DNA of 64,000 bases from Carnobacterium gallinarum DSM 4847 (GCF_000744375.1 NZ_JQLU01000005.1:1612001-1676000); one strand, 5' to 3'; numbered from the stretch's first letter, positions 1 through 7,952 are shown. Notes: generated by a model from the sequence alone, not told the origin. Numbers and translations: made by a program.

Positions 1-40
1 GATTAGATAGAAGGACTAGAACGGAGGTGGATCAACTACT

Positions 41-574
41 ATGAAAAAAGATTTATTAATTATTGATGGTTATAATATGATTGGCGCTTGGCCGGATTTA
101 GTAAAGCTTAAAAATCAAGATCGCATGGAAGATGCCAGAGATTTACTTTTGCATCAATTATCTAACTATCAACGTTATGAAGGCATCGAGATTTGGGTAG
201 TATTTGATGCACAGTTCGTTCCAGGAATTCAAAAATCCTATACGCGTCACAGTGTAACAGTGATTTTTACCAAAGAAGGTGAAACGGCAGACAGTTATAT
301 TGAAGGGATTGTTTCAGAAAAGAATAATCGTTTGACACAAGTAACGGTTGCAACTAGCGACTTAGCAGAGCAGTGGGTGGTCTTTTCAAAGGGTGCATTA
401 CGGAAATCTGCAAATGAGTTGTTTAAAGATTTGAATCAATCAAAAAAGAACCTAACACTTGAAACGGAAAAATTTCATTCACAACGTTTAAGACGAAATT
501 CGCCTTGGGATATGGAGCAATTAGTTGATTTAGAAGTATTGTTACATGATCTTTCTAAGAAGAAGAAGTCTTAG
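41..574 (+). CDS. yacP: NYN-domain endoribonuclease YacP/Rae1
   Basis: The 177-residue protein opens with the NYN/PIN-like strand LLIIDGYNMIGAW (D9 and N12 region) and has a second acidic strand VVFDAQF, which fit the YacP family. In Bacillus subtilis YacP is Rae1, a ribosome-dependent endoribonuclease that cuts mRNA in the A site. The start follows a GGAGGTG ribosome binding site. The order yacP-sigH-rpmG-secE-nusG is the usual Firmicutes order and supports the call. The sequence before it is too short to identify the preceding gene (rlmB in relatives). Confidence 0.93.
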   Translation: MKKDLLIIDGYNMIGAWPDLVKLKNQDRMEDARDLLLHQLSNYQRYEGIEIWVVFDAQFVPGIQKSYTRHSVTVIFTKEGETADSYIEGIVSEKNNRLTQVTVATSDLAEQWVVFSKGALRKSANELFKDLNQSKKNLTLETEKFHSQRLRRNSPWDMEQLVDLEVLLHDLSKKKKS

Positions 575-948
575 TCAGTTATAGCAAAAACTAAAAGCAA
601 GTTGAATTTATTAACTTGCTGTAGCATATAGTGAATTGATTGAAAATTCTGACTTTTATGAGTAGTGTATTCAAAAAAGGCGAGTTTACTTTTACTAATT
701 TTCTGGTTAAAATTTACGTATTTTTGGTCTAATGAGATCAGGATAGTGTATAGATCTAGCAATAGGGATATTTATTTACAGCTAGCTAGGGAAAGTTAAT
801 GAACTATTTTGGCGTATTGTATACTTGTATTATAGGGCTCGGTTACTACTTTTTTGTATAAGTAAACAGTACTTAGCATACGAAAAAAGTAGAAAATAAA
901 GTTAATAAAATAAATAACTTTTGAAATTTAATTATTAGGGGGCATTTA
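575..948. other. Intergenic region yacP-sigH with two inverted repeats
   Basis: This 374-base stretch holds no convincing gene. A small hairpin just after yacP (arms AGCAAGTT 596-603 and AACTTGCT 613-620) lacks a T tract. A possible promoter has TTGGCG at 809-814 and TATTATAG near 828-835, with poor spacing. A long imperfect inverted repeat (846-892) lies in the sigH leader. The rest is AT-rich without visible structure. Confidence 0.6.
846..892. repeat. Long imperfect inverted repeat in the sigH leader
   Basis: The left arm at 846-864 and the right arm at 870-892 pair over almost their full length around a 5-base loop (AACAG). The left arm starts CTACTTTTTTGTAT and the right arm ends ATACGAAAAAAGTAG. 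Four unpaired bases sit in the right arm. No T tract follows on either strand, so this is more like an mRNA leader hairpin or an operator than a terminator. Confidence 0.6.
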
Positions 949-1527
949 ATGAGTGAGATGGAAAAAGATCGGCCTACGGATTTAGACTTAATTGAGGGAA
1001 TTAAGTCAGGTGATACAGAAAAATTTGAAGAATTGTTTAAGCGGTATCAATTTTTAGCACTTAAAGTTACACGCAGTTATGTTGTAATTGACTATGATGT
1101 AGATGATCTTTTGCAAGAAGCGCGTATTTTATTTTTTCAAGGAATTCATGAATATAAATCAGAACGAGGTATGAGCTTTGGTAACTTTTATAAGTTAAAG
1201 CTAAACCACTTTTTTTATAATTTAATTAGAAGACAAAATGCAGCTAAACGACAAGGAGCAAAATATTGTGATTCCTTAGATGAGGTGCAAGAGAATAGTT
1301 CTGACGAGGATTATCGCTATAGCCCGCAAAAAGAAGTCACACCAGAAGACATAGTTTTGGTTCAAGAAGATATGTCTAATTATTATAAATTACTTAGTAG
1401 ATATGAAAAACAAGTGCTTTGGGCCTATACAAAAGGGGATGAGATTATAGATATCGCTAAGCTCTATGGAAAAAGTATGGAATCAGTCAAAAACGCGTTA
1501 AGCCGTTGTCGGACAAAATTTAATTAA
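949..1527 (+). CDS. sigH: RNA polymerase sigma factor SigH
   Basis: The 192-residue protein is a sigma-70 family factor. The N-terminal half has the region 2 pattern with DVDDLLQEARILFFQGIHEY (about residues 44-63), and the C-terminal end has a region 4 helix-turn-helix (DIAKLYGKSMESVKNALSRC). Its position after yacP and before rpmG-secE-nusG identifies it as SigH. In Bacillus SigH serves early stationary phase and sporulation, and in lactic acid bacteria the homologue (ComX/SigH type) is linked to competence genes. The start has an AGGGGG site 6 bases upstream. A long inverted repeat lies in its leader. Target genes cannot be inferred here. Confidence 0.88.
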   Translation: MSEMEKDRPTDLDLIEGIKSGDTEKFEELFKRYQFLALKVTRSYVVIDYDVDDLLQEARILFFQGIHEYKSERGMSFGNFYKLKLNHFFYNLIRRQNAAKRQGAKYCDSLDEVQENSSDEDYRYSPQKEVTPEDIVLVQEDMSNYYKLLSRYEKQVLWAYTKGDEIIDIAKLYGKSMESVKNALSRCRTKFN

Positions 1528-1533
1528 AAAAAG

Positions 1534-1567
1534 AGGTTCATCTACTCTAATTAAAGTAGATGAACCT
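1534..1567. terminator. Bidirectional terminator between sigH and dmkB
   Basis: Perfect arms AGGTTCATCTACT (1534-1546) and AGTAGATGAACCT (1555-1567) lie between the converging genes. A-rich sequence before the stem gives a U tract for the minus-strand transcript of dmkB; the plus-strand tract is weaker. Confidence 0.85.
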
Positions 1568-1572
1568 TTAGT

Positions 1573-2553
1573 TTAAAATGTGCGTTCTAACATAGTCGTT
1601 GTTAATTCCATAATAATCTCTTTTTCAGGAATATTAGGTAATTTTTTAATATCTTTTAAAGCTTTAGCTGTGTATTTTGTAGCCAAATCCTGAGCCTCAG
1701 CTAAGCCACCAAGTTCAATAACTAATTGGTGAACGGCTTGAATATCTTCTTCCGTCATCTTGTCCTTTTTGTCTAGATAAGGAGCGAAGCTTTTTGGTTG
1801 TTTACGAAGTGCAAAAATTAATGGAATACTATAAACACCTTGTCGAACATCTTCAAGAACGGGTTTTCCAAAGCTAACATCGTCTTGAGAATAATCTAGA
1901 ATATCATCCATAATTTGGAAGGCCATCCCAATATGATTTCCAATATAATAACAATTTCGAGAAAACTTTTTAGATGTTCCACTTTCCAAAGCACCAGAAT
2001 AGCAACTAAGAGCAAATAATTGAGCCGTTTTACCAGAAATCTGAGTTAAATATTGGCGAACAGTAATTTTTTGATTATATCTTAAATGCATCTGATCTAA
2101 TTCACCCATCAAAATTCGTTCCATACCACGAGTATCGATTTCAATACTTTCTAATGAGCTAGAATAACGAGCTAATAATTTAAAGCAGACTGTGAACAAA
2201 TAATCTCCCGCATAAACGGCAACATCTTTACTATATTTTGCCTGAATGGTTTGAGTTCCACGGCGTGTAGGGGAATCGTCAACAATATCATCATGAATCA
2301 AGGTGGCCATATGCAAAATTTCTAAAGCAGCAGCAATCGCACGAGCTTTTTCAGGATTTTGTTCGGTTCCAAACTTTGAAAATAATAAGGAATAAGCTGG
2401 ACGTAGTAGTTTTCCACCAGAATTAATTAATTCAATAATGGTTGCTTCAATATCTTTATTCCGAACGTTGATATTTTTTTTAATTAAAGCAAGGGTTTTT
2501 TCTAACTCAACTTGTAATTCAGGATATTCTTGCCACATTGGATGAACCTTCAT
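1573..2553 (-). CDS. dmkB: Polyprenyl diphosphate synthase (DmkB/HepT type)
   Basis: This 326-residue trans-prenyltransferase has both aspartate-rich motifs: DDIVDDSPTRRG near residue 90 and DDILDYSQDD near residue 215. These bind Mg-diphosphate and make the chain of a quinone tail. Its start overlaps the end of eetB by 4 bases (ATGA), so the two are translationally coupled. In the Listeria extracellular electron transfer locus the paralogue DmkB supplies the side chain of the demethylmenaquinone pool used by Ndh2. The linkage to eetB, eetA and ndh2 supports that role over the respiratory HepT or a farnesyl synthase. Confidence 0.85.
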   Translation of the reverse strand: MKVHPMWQEYPELQVELEKTLALIKKNINVRNKDIEATIIELINSGGKLLRPAYSLLFSKFGTEQNPEKARAIAAALEILHMATLIHDDIVDDSPTRRGTQTIQAKYSKDVAVYAGDYLFTVCFKLLARYSSSLESIEIDTRGMERILMGELDQMHLRYNQKITVRQYLTQISGKTAQLFALSCYSGALESGTSKKFSRNCYYIGNHIGMAFQIMDDILDYSQDDVSFGKPVLEDVRQGVYSIPLIFALRKQPKSFAPYLDKKDKMTEEDIQAVHQLVIELGGLAEAQDLATKYTAKALKDIKKLPNIPEKEIIMELTTTMLERTF

Positions 2554-3107
2554 TTGGAAACTCCTTTCATTTGTTTAGTTGGACGATCATAAAGAGCTCG
2601 GAAATTTTTCAAAGTTTGGACATGCTCTAATAAATAATTAGCAGCAATTCCAATGGCAATTCCAGATAAAATTCCCATAAAGGAAAGCACCGGTAGATAG
2701 AGCATGACGGTCCAAGTCTGGGCAATCCAGCTGGCAACCGCAAGCTGACCGATATTATGCAAAATCCCACCAGTTGCACTAATTCCGATAATGCTTACGC
2801 GTTTAGGTCCCAATTGTTTAACTATTAGCATCCCTATATAACTAAGAAGTGCGCCAGCACAGCTATATAAAAAGGTTGATAGAGTTCCACCAAGTAAGGT
2901 CGTTAATAATAAACGCATCCAAACAACTGAAAAACTATCCTTAACTGGCAGAGTAAAAATAGCTAAAATAGTAATTAGATTTGCTAGTCCGAGTTTAGCC
3001 CCAGGAGCAAATGCAAATGGAAAAGGAATGCCACGTTCAATTAAACCAATTACAACTCCTTGAGCTGCAAGTAAAGCAATATAAACTAATTTTTGATTTT
3101 TGGTCAT
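2550..3107 (-). CDS. eetB: EetB, Gx-transporter family membrane protein
   Basis: The 185-residue hydrophobic protein has about five membrane segments and belongs to the family once named heptaprenyl diphosphate synthase component I (Gx transporter). Glycine-rich patches such as APGAKLGLANLITILAIF and GISATGGILHNIGQLA are typical. In the FLEET locus this protein is EetB, required for extracellular electron transfer together with EetA; its exact function is unknown. It lies between eetA and dmkB in the same direction, 105 bases after eetA. Confidence 0.82.
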   Translation of the reverse strand: MTKNQKLVYIALLAAQGVVIGLIERGIPFPFAFAPGAKLGLANLITILAIFTLPVKDSFSVVWMRLLLTTLLGGTLSTFLYSCAGALLSYIGMLIVKQLGPKRVSIIGISATGGILHNIGQLAVASWIAQTWTVMLYLPVLSFMGILSGIAIGIAANYLLEHVQTLKNFRALYDRPTKQMKGVSK

Positions 3108-3212
3108 AAAGTTATTTCATCCTCTGTCATTGGTATTGGTGATTCTTGAAGGTTTTAAGAAATAGTATAGTGAATTAAATGAACTAAGAAAATAGATAAC
3201 TCATTTTTCTCG

Positions 3213-3674
3213 TTAGTTACGTGCCAGAAGCTGAGTAGATTCACCCAAAGTGACCATGCCACCATCAGTTTTTCCATCAGTTGAACGAACTTCAACGATT
3301 AATTTATGTGGCAAGCACAGAATAGTTTCACCAGATTTTGAAATTGGACCAAAGCTTCGTACACAGACTAGATCACCACAATTAGCATCAATCATTTGAA
3401 TATGTTCATCTTCGATTTCAAGTAAGTTATAGTCGCCATCCTTGTCTTCATAACGATAGGTATCTGTTCCTTTATGCCCAGTAAGAGTGATTTGCTTTAT
3501 TGGTTTTCCATCTACAGAAATATAAGCAATCAATTGTGGAGCAGCTTGATTTGGTGCTACTTCAGTTTTTTCTTGATTTAGATAAAAGATACCAAGAGGT
3601 AAAAAAGAACCAATGGTAAGTATTGTGATAATTAAAATATCCCAAGGGCGAATCATATTAAAATACTTTTTCAT
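3213..3674 (-). CDS. eetA: EetA, membrane-anchored NusG domain II protein
   Basis: The 153-residue protein has one N-terminal membrane segment (about residues 10-32: WDILIITILTIGSFLPLGIF) and an extracytoplasmic NusG domain II-like fold. The conserved cysteine block is present: CGDLVC, SKSGETILCLPHKL. It has no NGN or KOW domain, so it is not NusG itself. In Listeria this is EetA of the flavin-based electron transfer system, thought to pass electrons across the envelope with EetB. The start has a GGAGAGAG site, and a good promoter lies at 3714-3742 on the minus strand. Confidence 0.83.
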   Translation of the reverse strand: MKKYFNMIRPWDILIITILTIGSFLPLGIFYLNQEKTEVAPNQAAPQLIAYISVDGKPIKQITLTGHKGTDTYRYEDKDGDYNLLEIEDEHIQMIDANCGDLVCVRSFGPISKSGETILCLPHKLIVEVRSTDGKTDGGMVTLGESTQLLARN

Positions 3675-3713
3675 GCATTCTCTCTCCTGTTATTTTTAGT
3701 CTCAATAAGCCTA

Positions 3714-3742
3714 AGTATAAAAAAGATAATGCTATTTAGCAA
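3714..3742 (-). promoter_or_regulatory. Sigma-A promoter for eetA-eetB-dmkB
   Basis: Read on the minus strand, TTGCTA (3737-3742) and TATACT (3714-3719) are separated by 17 bases and lie about 40 bases before eetA. The ndh2 terminator sits just upstream, so eetA-eetB-dmkB is a transcription unit separate from ndh2. Confidence 0.7.
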
Positions 3743-3823
3743 TAGATTTAAGTTGAAATTAAGAAATAAATCTTTTGATTGTTATCTCAGTCAAAGTAGG
3801 ATCAAATTCATTCGATAAAAAAA

Positions 3824-3855
3824 GGTTTAAGGCAGTCAAAAAACTGCCTTAAACC
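3824..3855 (-). terminator. Terminator of ndh2
   Basis: Arms GGTTTAAGGCAGT (3824-3836) and ACTGCCTTAAACC (3843-3855) are perfectly complementary. The run of seven A at 3817-3823 gives a U tract on the minus strand, directly after the ndh2 stop. Confidence 0.9.
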
Positions 3856-3868
3856 ATTGATTAATGAC

Positions 3869-5737
3869 TTATTTATCGCCGTATAATGAGCGAGGTGTAC
3901 CGTACCACCATTTGCCTGCAACTTTTTGAACCCATGGAATAACATAATAATCTAAACCAAAGGCACGTCCAGAACCATTCATTAATGCTAATGCAGCAAA
4001 GATAAACCAAATGTTTACCCAATAGAACATACCTGACAAGGCGAAGCTAGCTACTAATGCGATTGTTGCAGCATTTGCTAACCATGTAAATAAACCAGCA
4101 ATAATTGCCAAAGCAATCAACAATTCAAGAATTGTCATGATTTTTTGGAAGGCAAGAGCAACTTCAGCATTTGGAATCATTACTTTCATGATTGCTTCAA
4201 ACCATTTAGGAGCGTGATCGAAAACCATCATTGGATCTTCACCATAAGCATAGCTGAAACCGAAGATTGGTTTTGCAACTTCTTCAACAACTTCAGTAGC
4301 TGCTTGAGAAGCGCCAGATGTTGTATCAGTATTTTGCAACCATTCAAATGGAAGTTTAACTGAATCACCAAACCATGATTCGCCGCCAAACCAGCCAAAC
4401 GTTTTCTTACCAGCTTCTAGAAGCCACATACTACCATAGAATACGCGAAGCGGAACACTCCATAATACATTACCATAACGAGCAAGGTGACCACGGAAAA
4501 TATTACGTTCATCTTTAATATGGAAGAACTCGTGCATAATATATTGGAAAGCATAGTATCCAGAACGAATATCTAAGAAATATTTCAAGTTCACCATGTG
4601 TTTCATTAAAATAGCTAAGAAACCACTTAAGTGAATTTTATTGAATAAACAAGCAACGCCGTAACGTCCACCAATTGAAACCATAAAGCCTTGATAGTTT
4701 CCTTTATAAGCATGTTTTTCAGAACCGTCAATCTCAGCGATGATATTTGCAGCAGCAGTGTGAGCAGTACCTTCAGCAGCCTGAACGATTTGTGGAGTTG
4801 GTGTATTTTCAAATTCTTCAAAATAAACTAAATCTCCAATAACATAAACATCTTTTAAATCTTTTGCTTCCATGTATTCATTTGCAACTAGACGTCCAGC
4901 TCGAGCAGCTTCCATACCGAATTCAGCAGTATCAGAGTTTGCTTTAACACCAGCAGTCCAAATTAACGTATGTGTTGGAATAGTTTCGCCGGATTTTAAG
5001 ATAATATGATCTTCTTTAACTTCAACGATAGGAGCTTCAGTTAAAATTTTGATTCCTTTTTTCGTCATGTAACGTTCTGCTTTACCAGCATCATTACGAT
5101 CTAACATATTTAAGATTGTTGGAGCAGCTTCGATTACGTATAATGTAATTTCATCAACTGAGATTTTATTATCTTTTGCTAAACGAGCTTTCCATTCTAA
5201 TAACTCCCCAACCATTTCAATCCCAGTAAAACCAGAACCACAAACAGTGAAGGTTAACATTGCTTTACGTTTTGCTTCATCACGAACTTTAGCAGCTTTT
5301 GCAACAGTTTCTTCAATATGAGCGCGTAATTTTACAGCATCTTCCCATGACCATAAAGTATAACCATGTTCTTTAACACCTGGAGTACCAAAATCATTAG
5401 GTTCGCCACCCATACCTAAAACTAGGTAATCGTAGCTGTAGCTACCATGTTCAGTAGTGACAACTTTTGTATCGTGGTCAACATTTGTTACGTTATCCGT
5501 TACTAAGTTAACATTTTTCAAACGACAAAACAGACGTTGTAAGTCATATTGGACAGCCTGTGGTTCAGTACGAGCCCCAGCAATCTCATGTAATTCAGTC
5601 ATCATAGTGTGGTATGAATGACGGTCAATTAAAGTAATGGTTACATCTTTATTCTTCTTATACTTTTTAGCTAGTTTTTTTGTTGCAGCGACTCCAGCAT
5701 AACCTGCACCGATAACAACAATATTCTTTCCGGCCAT
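3869..5737 (-). CDS. ndh2: Ndh2, type II NADH dehydrogenase with C-terminal membrane domain
   Basis: The first ~400 of 622 residues are a type II NADH:quinone oxidoreductase with an FAD-binding VIGAGYAG (G10, G12, G15), the second nucleotide-binding motif VCGSGFTGIEMVGEL (about 165-180) and the flavin-binding VYVIGDLVYF. A C-terminal extension carries a DoxX/TQO-like membrane bundle (about residues 525-600, LELLIALAIIAGLFTWLA). This extension is the mark of Ndh2 of the extracellular electron transfer system, whose aerobic paralogue is shorter. It would oxidise NADH and reduce the quinone made by DmkA/DmkB. The ribosome binding site (AAGGGAGAG) lies at about 5746-5755, inside the truncated start of the divergent dmkA, so almost no promoter space remains. 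Confidence 0.9.
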   Translation of the reverse strand: MAGKNIVVIGAGYAGVAATKKLAKKYKKNKDVTITLIDRHSYHTMMTELHEIAGARTEPQAVQYDLQRLFCRLKNVNLVTDNVTNVDHDTKVVTTEHGSYSYDYLVLGMGGEPNDFGTPGVKEHGYTLWSWEDAVKLRAHIEETVAKAAKVRDEAKRKAMLTFTVCGSGFTGIEMVGELLEWKARLAKDNKISVDEITLYVIEAAPTILNMLDRNDAGKAERYMTKKGIKILTEAPIVEVKEDHIILKSGETIPTHTLIWTAGVKANSDTAEFGMEAARAGRLVANEYMEAKDLKDVYVIGDLVYFEEFENTPTPQIVQAAEGTAHTAAANIIAEIDGSEKHAYKGNYQGFMVSIGGRYGVACLFNKIHLSGFLAILMKHMVNLKYFLDIRSGYYAFQYIMHEFFHIKDERNIFRGHLARYGNVLWSVPLRVFYGSMWLLEAGKKTFGWFGGESWFGDSVKLPFEWLQNTDTTSGASQAATEVVEEVAKPIFGFSYAYGEDPMMVFDHAPKWFEAIMKVMIPNAEVALAFQKIMTILELLIALAIIAGLFTWLANAATIALVASFALSGMFYWVNIWFIFAALALMNGSGRAFGLDYYVIPWVQKVAGKWWYGTPRSLYGDK

Positions 5738-6637
5738 TTGTATCTCTCCCTTATATTCATAATGGGAACTTTGTTTGCTGTTTATTATTTTAGAGACTTT
5801 AATTTAGGAAATACTATTTTGTTTTTTGCAGCCATGTTAATTTTTGATATGACTACAACAGCAATTAATAATTTTATGGATTTTCAAAAGGCGAAGGACG
5901 AGGGATATAAAGATCAAGTGAATGTAATTGGACAAGAAAAAATCCCAGAAAAGCTAGTTGCGTTCTTAATTATTTTTATGCTAGTAGTTGCTTCGTTATT
6001 AGGATTGTTATTAGTTTATAGAACAGATATTTTACTCTTTTTTATTGGAGGGATTTGTTTTTTTATTGGAATTTTTTATACTTTTGGTCCAGTTCCAATT
6101 TCACGAATGCCAGTTGGAGAGTTATTTTCAGGAGTTACAATGGGGTTTGGTATTTTCTTCATAGCGATTTATGTAAATGTAATGTCAGGCACATTAATGA
6201 ATTTAACCTTTGCACAACATGGATATCAGTTTGCTTTAGTAGGTAATTATTTAGATTTATTGATTATTTTACTAGTATCCATTCCAGCGATATTTACTAT
6301 TGCGAATATAATGCTAGCCAATAATTTATGCGATTTAGATGAAGACATTGTCAACCATCGCTATACGTTAGTCTTTTATATTGGACGTAAGATGGGCGTT
6401 CTTTTATTTAATACATTAATTTATGCATCCTATTTTGCTATTATTTTGGCAGTTGTGTTAAGAATTTATCACCCGATTATGTTACTTACGTTATTAACAG
6501 TAATTCCAGTTCGGAAAAATTTAGCAACGTTTAATCAAAAACAAGTCAAATCAGAAACATTTGTCTTATCTATTAAGAATTTAGTATTAATTAATGGGGC
6601 TTCGGTTATTTTGTTAGCCATTAGCTTAGTATTTTAA
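5738..6637 (+). CDS. dmkA: DmkA-like UbiA prenyltransferase, 5' truncated
   Basis: The product is a UbiA/MenA-family prenyltransferase that joins a polyprenyl chain to 1,4-dihydroxy-2-naphthoate to make demethylmenaquinone. Motifs FDMTTTAINNFMDF (first Asp motif region, about residues 37-50) and NNLCDLDED (second) are intact, and many membrane segments follow. The N terminus is odd. The protein enters directly at the conserved MGTLFAVYYF segment and lacks the roughly 20 residues with the usual E-x-K-TK helix. The only starts are TTG 5738, which abuts the ndh2 start codon, or ATG 5762; neither has a plus-strand ribosome binding site. It is probably a start-lost gene or an assembly deletion. 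Confidence 0.75.
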   Translation: MYLSLIFIMGTLFAVYYFRDFNLGNTILFFAAMLIFDMTTTAINNFMDFQKAKDEGYKDQVNVIGQEKIPEKLVAFLIIFMLVVASLLGLLLVYRTDILLFFIGGICFFIGIFYTFGPVPISRMPVGELFSGVTMGFGIFFIAIYVNVMSGTLMNLTFAQHGYQFALVGNYLDLLIILLVSIPAIFTIANIMLANNLCDLDEDIVNHRYTLVFYIGRKMGVLLFNTLIYASYFAIILAVVLRIYHPIMLLTLLTVIPVRKNLATFNQKQVKSETFVLSIKNLVLINGASVILLAISLVF

Positions 6638-6694
6638 AATAACAATAACAGTTTGTTATGTTTGAAATTTGACTTTAATGCAAAAAAATAGAAT

Positions 6695-6723
6695 TTGACA
6701 GCACAACTAAGTGATGGTAAATT
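6695..6723 (+). promoter_or_regulatory. Promoter of rpmG-secE
   Basis: TTGACA (6695-6700) and TAAATT (6718-6723) are spaced by 17 bases, and a TGG just before the -10 gives an extended element. The distance to rpmG is about 45 bases. Confidence 0.7.
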
Positions 6724-6768
6724 AAATAAGATAAGAGTCGTCTGCACAAAAGAAAGTACGGTGAAAAG

Positions 6769-6921
6769 ATGAGTAGCAAAAAAACAGCATTAGCATGTTC
6801 AGTTTGTGGATCAAGAAATTATGCCAAAAAAGTAAATGAAGGCAACCGCACTGAACGTTTAGAGATAAAAAAGTTTTGTAAATATTGTAATCAACATACA
6901 CTACATCGTGAAACAAAATAA
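6769..6921 (+). CDS. rpmG: 50S ribosomal protein L33, zinc-binding type
   Basis: The 50-residue protein starts [18 protein letters not shown] and carries the two CxxC pairs (CSVC and CKYC) of the zinc-binding form of L33, a component of the large subunit near the E site. It is followed after 21 bases by secE, as in other Firmicutes. It was located by reading the frame directly; the ATG at 6769 follows an AAAGTACGGTG stretch with a weak ribosome binding site. Confidence 0.92.
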   Translation: MSSKKTALACSVCGSRNYAKKVNEGNRTERLEIKKFCKYCNQHTLHRETK

Positions 6922-6942
6922 TTAGAAAGTAGGGACATAGAA

Positions 6943-7116
6943 ATGGGGAAATTTCTTAAGGGCGTAAAAAGTGAAATGAAACAAGTTACTTGGCCAACTG
7001 GAAAAGAATTAAGAAAATACACAATGACCGTTTTCGGAACAGTATTTTTCTTTGTTATTTTCTTTATGGTTGTCGATTTTGGTATTAAGTCTATTTTAGA
7101 TTTATTTATCAAATAA
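6943..7116 (+). CDS. secE: Preprotein translocase subunit SecE
   Basis: The 57-residue protein has the SecE amphipathic segment (GVKSEMKQVTWPTGKEL, the VxWP motif) followed by one membrane span (TVFGTVFFFVIFFMVVDFGI). SecE clamps SecY in the membrane channel. Its place between rpmG and nusG is conserved. The single-span length is normal for Gram-positive bacteria. Confidence 0.95.
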   Translation: MGKFLKGVKSEMKQVTWPTGKELRKYTMTVFGTVFFFVIFFMVVDFGIKSILDLFIK

Positions 7117-7121
7117 ATTCA

Positions 7122-7151
7122 TTGGCGAATTGGCACCAAAAATGGTATACT
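7122..7151 (+). promoter_or_regulatory. Putative nusG promoter upstream of a terminator hairpin
   Basis: TTGGCG (7122-7127) and TATACT (7146-7151) are 18 bases apart, with an extended TGG before the -10. It lies in the secE-nusG gap just upstream of the hairpin at 7175-7205, so transcripts from it must pass that hairpin. Confidence 0.5.
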
Positions 7152-7174
7152 AATCTATACATTAAACGCAATTG

Positions 7175-7205
7175 ACCTTCTTTTCAGAAAATAGAAGGTT
7201 TTTTT
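7175..7205 (+). terminator. Terminator or attenuator between secE and nusG
   Basis: Arms ACCTTCT (7175-7181) and AGAAGGT (7193-7199) are followed by seven T (7199-7205). The hairpin is 38 bases before nusG and downstream of a possible promoter, so it may act as an attenuator. Confidence 0.75.
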
Positions 7206-7243
7206 GTATGTTGTGATAAAAATAAATATTAGGAGTGTTAAAC

Positions 7244-7792
7244 GTGGAACAGATTGAAAGCGAAAAACAATGGTATGTGTTACACACGTATTCTGGCTAT
7301 GAAAATAAAGTGAAGCAAAATATTGAGTCACGTTCAAATAGTATGGGAATGGAAGATTACATTTTCCGTGTAGTTGTTCCTGAAGAAGAAGAAACTGAAA
7401 CTAAAAATGGGAAAGAAAAAATAAACATGAAAAAAACCTTCCCTGGTTATGTTTTAGTCGAAATGATCATGGCAGATGATTCTTGGTATGTAGTTCGTAA
7501 TACTCCAGGAGTAACTGGATTCGTTGGATCACATGGTGCTGGTAGTAAGCCTGCGCCACTATTAAATGAAGAGATTGAAGTGATTTTACGTCGCTTAGGT
7601 ATCAGCAATCGTCATCAAGAGCTTGATTTTGAAGTGAATGATACAGTAACTATTATCGAAGGTGCATTTAGTGGCTTAACTGGTAAGATTACTGAGATTG
7701 ACAATGAACGTGCAAAACTAAAAGTAAATGTTGAGATGTTTGGACGCGAAACAAGTACTGAACTTGATTTTGAACAAATTGATTCACTATAA
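7244..7792 (+). CDS. nusG: Transcription elongation/antitermination factor NusG
   Basis: The 182-residue protein has the NGN domain (QWYVLHTYSGYENKVKQNI ... TFPGYVLVEM, about 8-110) and a C-terminal KOW domain (VNDTVTIIEGAFSGLTGKI, about 128-182). NusG binds RNA polymerase and couples it to Rho or the ribosome; in Firmicutes it can also promote pausing. I chose GTG 7244 because AGGAG at 7231-7235 lies 8 bases before it; the upstream GTG at 7235 overlaps that site. Confidence 0.95.
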   Translation: MEQIESEKQWYVLHTYSGYENKVKQNIESRSNSMGMEDYIFRVVVPEEEETETKNGKEKINMKKTFPGYVLVEMIMADDSWYVVRNTPGVTGFVGSHGAGSKPAPLLNEEIEVILRRLGISNRHQELDFEVNDTVTIIEGAFSGLTGKITEIDNERAKLKVNVEMFGRETSTELDFEQIDSL

Positions 7793-7806
7793 AAATAGCA
7801 TGAGAA

Positions 7807-7848
7807 AGTGGCTGACAATTGAAAAATTGTTAAAAGCCACTTTTTTTT
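7807..7848 (+). terminator. nusG terminator
   Basis: Arms AGTGGCT (7807-7813) and AGCCACT (7835-7841) flank an inner pairing (CAATT/AATTG) and are followed by eight T. Confidence 0.9.
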
Positions 7849-7952
7849 ATTTCCTAGTAATTCCTTAATAAATTTTGTGAGTTTCCTGTGCTATACTAGG
7901 AACAAATAAAAATAGAAAATTTGATTTTAAAAAGAAGCGGAGGGGGAAATAA

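Noticed and set aside
1-40. End of rlmB before yacP
   Set aside because: Only 40 bases are available and no frame gives a recognisable RlmB C terminus.
571-762. A 63-codon open frame on the minus strand after yacP
   Set aside because: No ribosome binding site, low-complexity AT-rich coding and no family features; likely chance.
3213-3674. EetA read as a NusG paralogue
   Set aside because: Only the NusG domain II fold is present, with a membrane anchor and a cysteine block; there is no NGN or KOW domain.
7615-7818. Minus-strand open frame across the nusG end and terminator
   Set aside because: It is antisense to nusG and runs over the terminator; a shadow frame.
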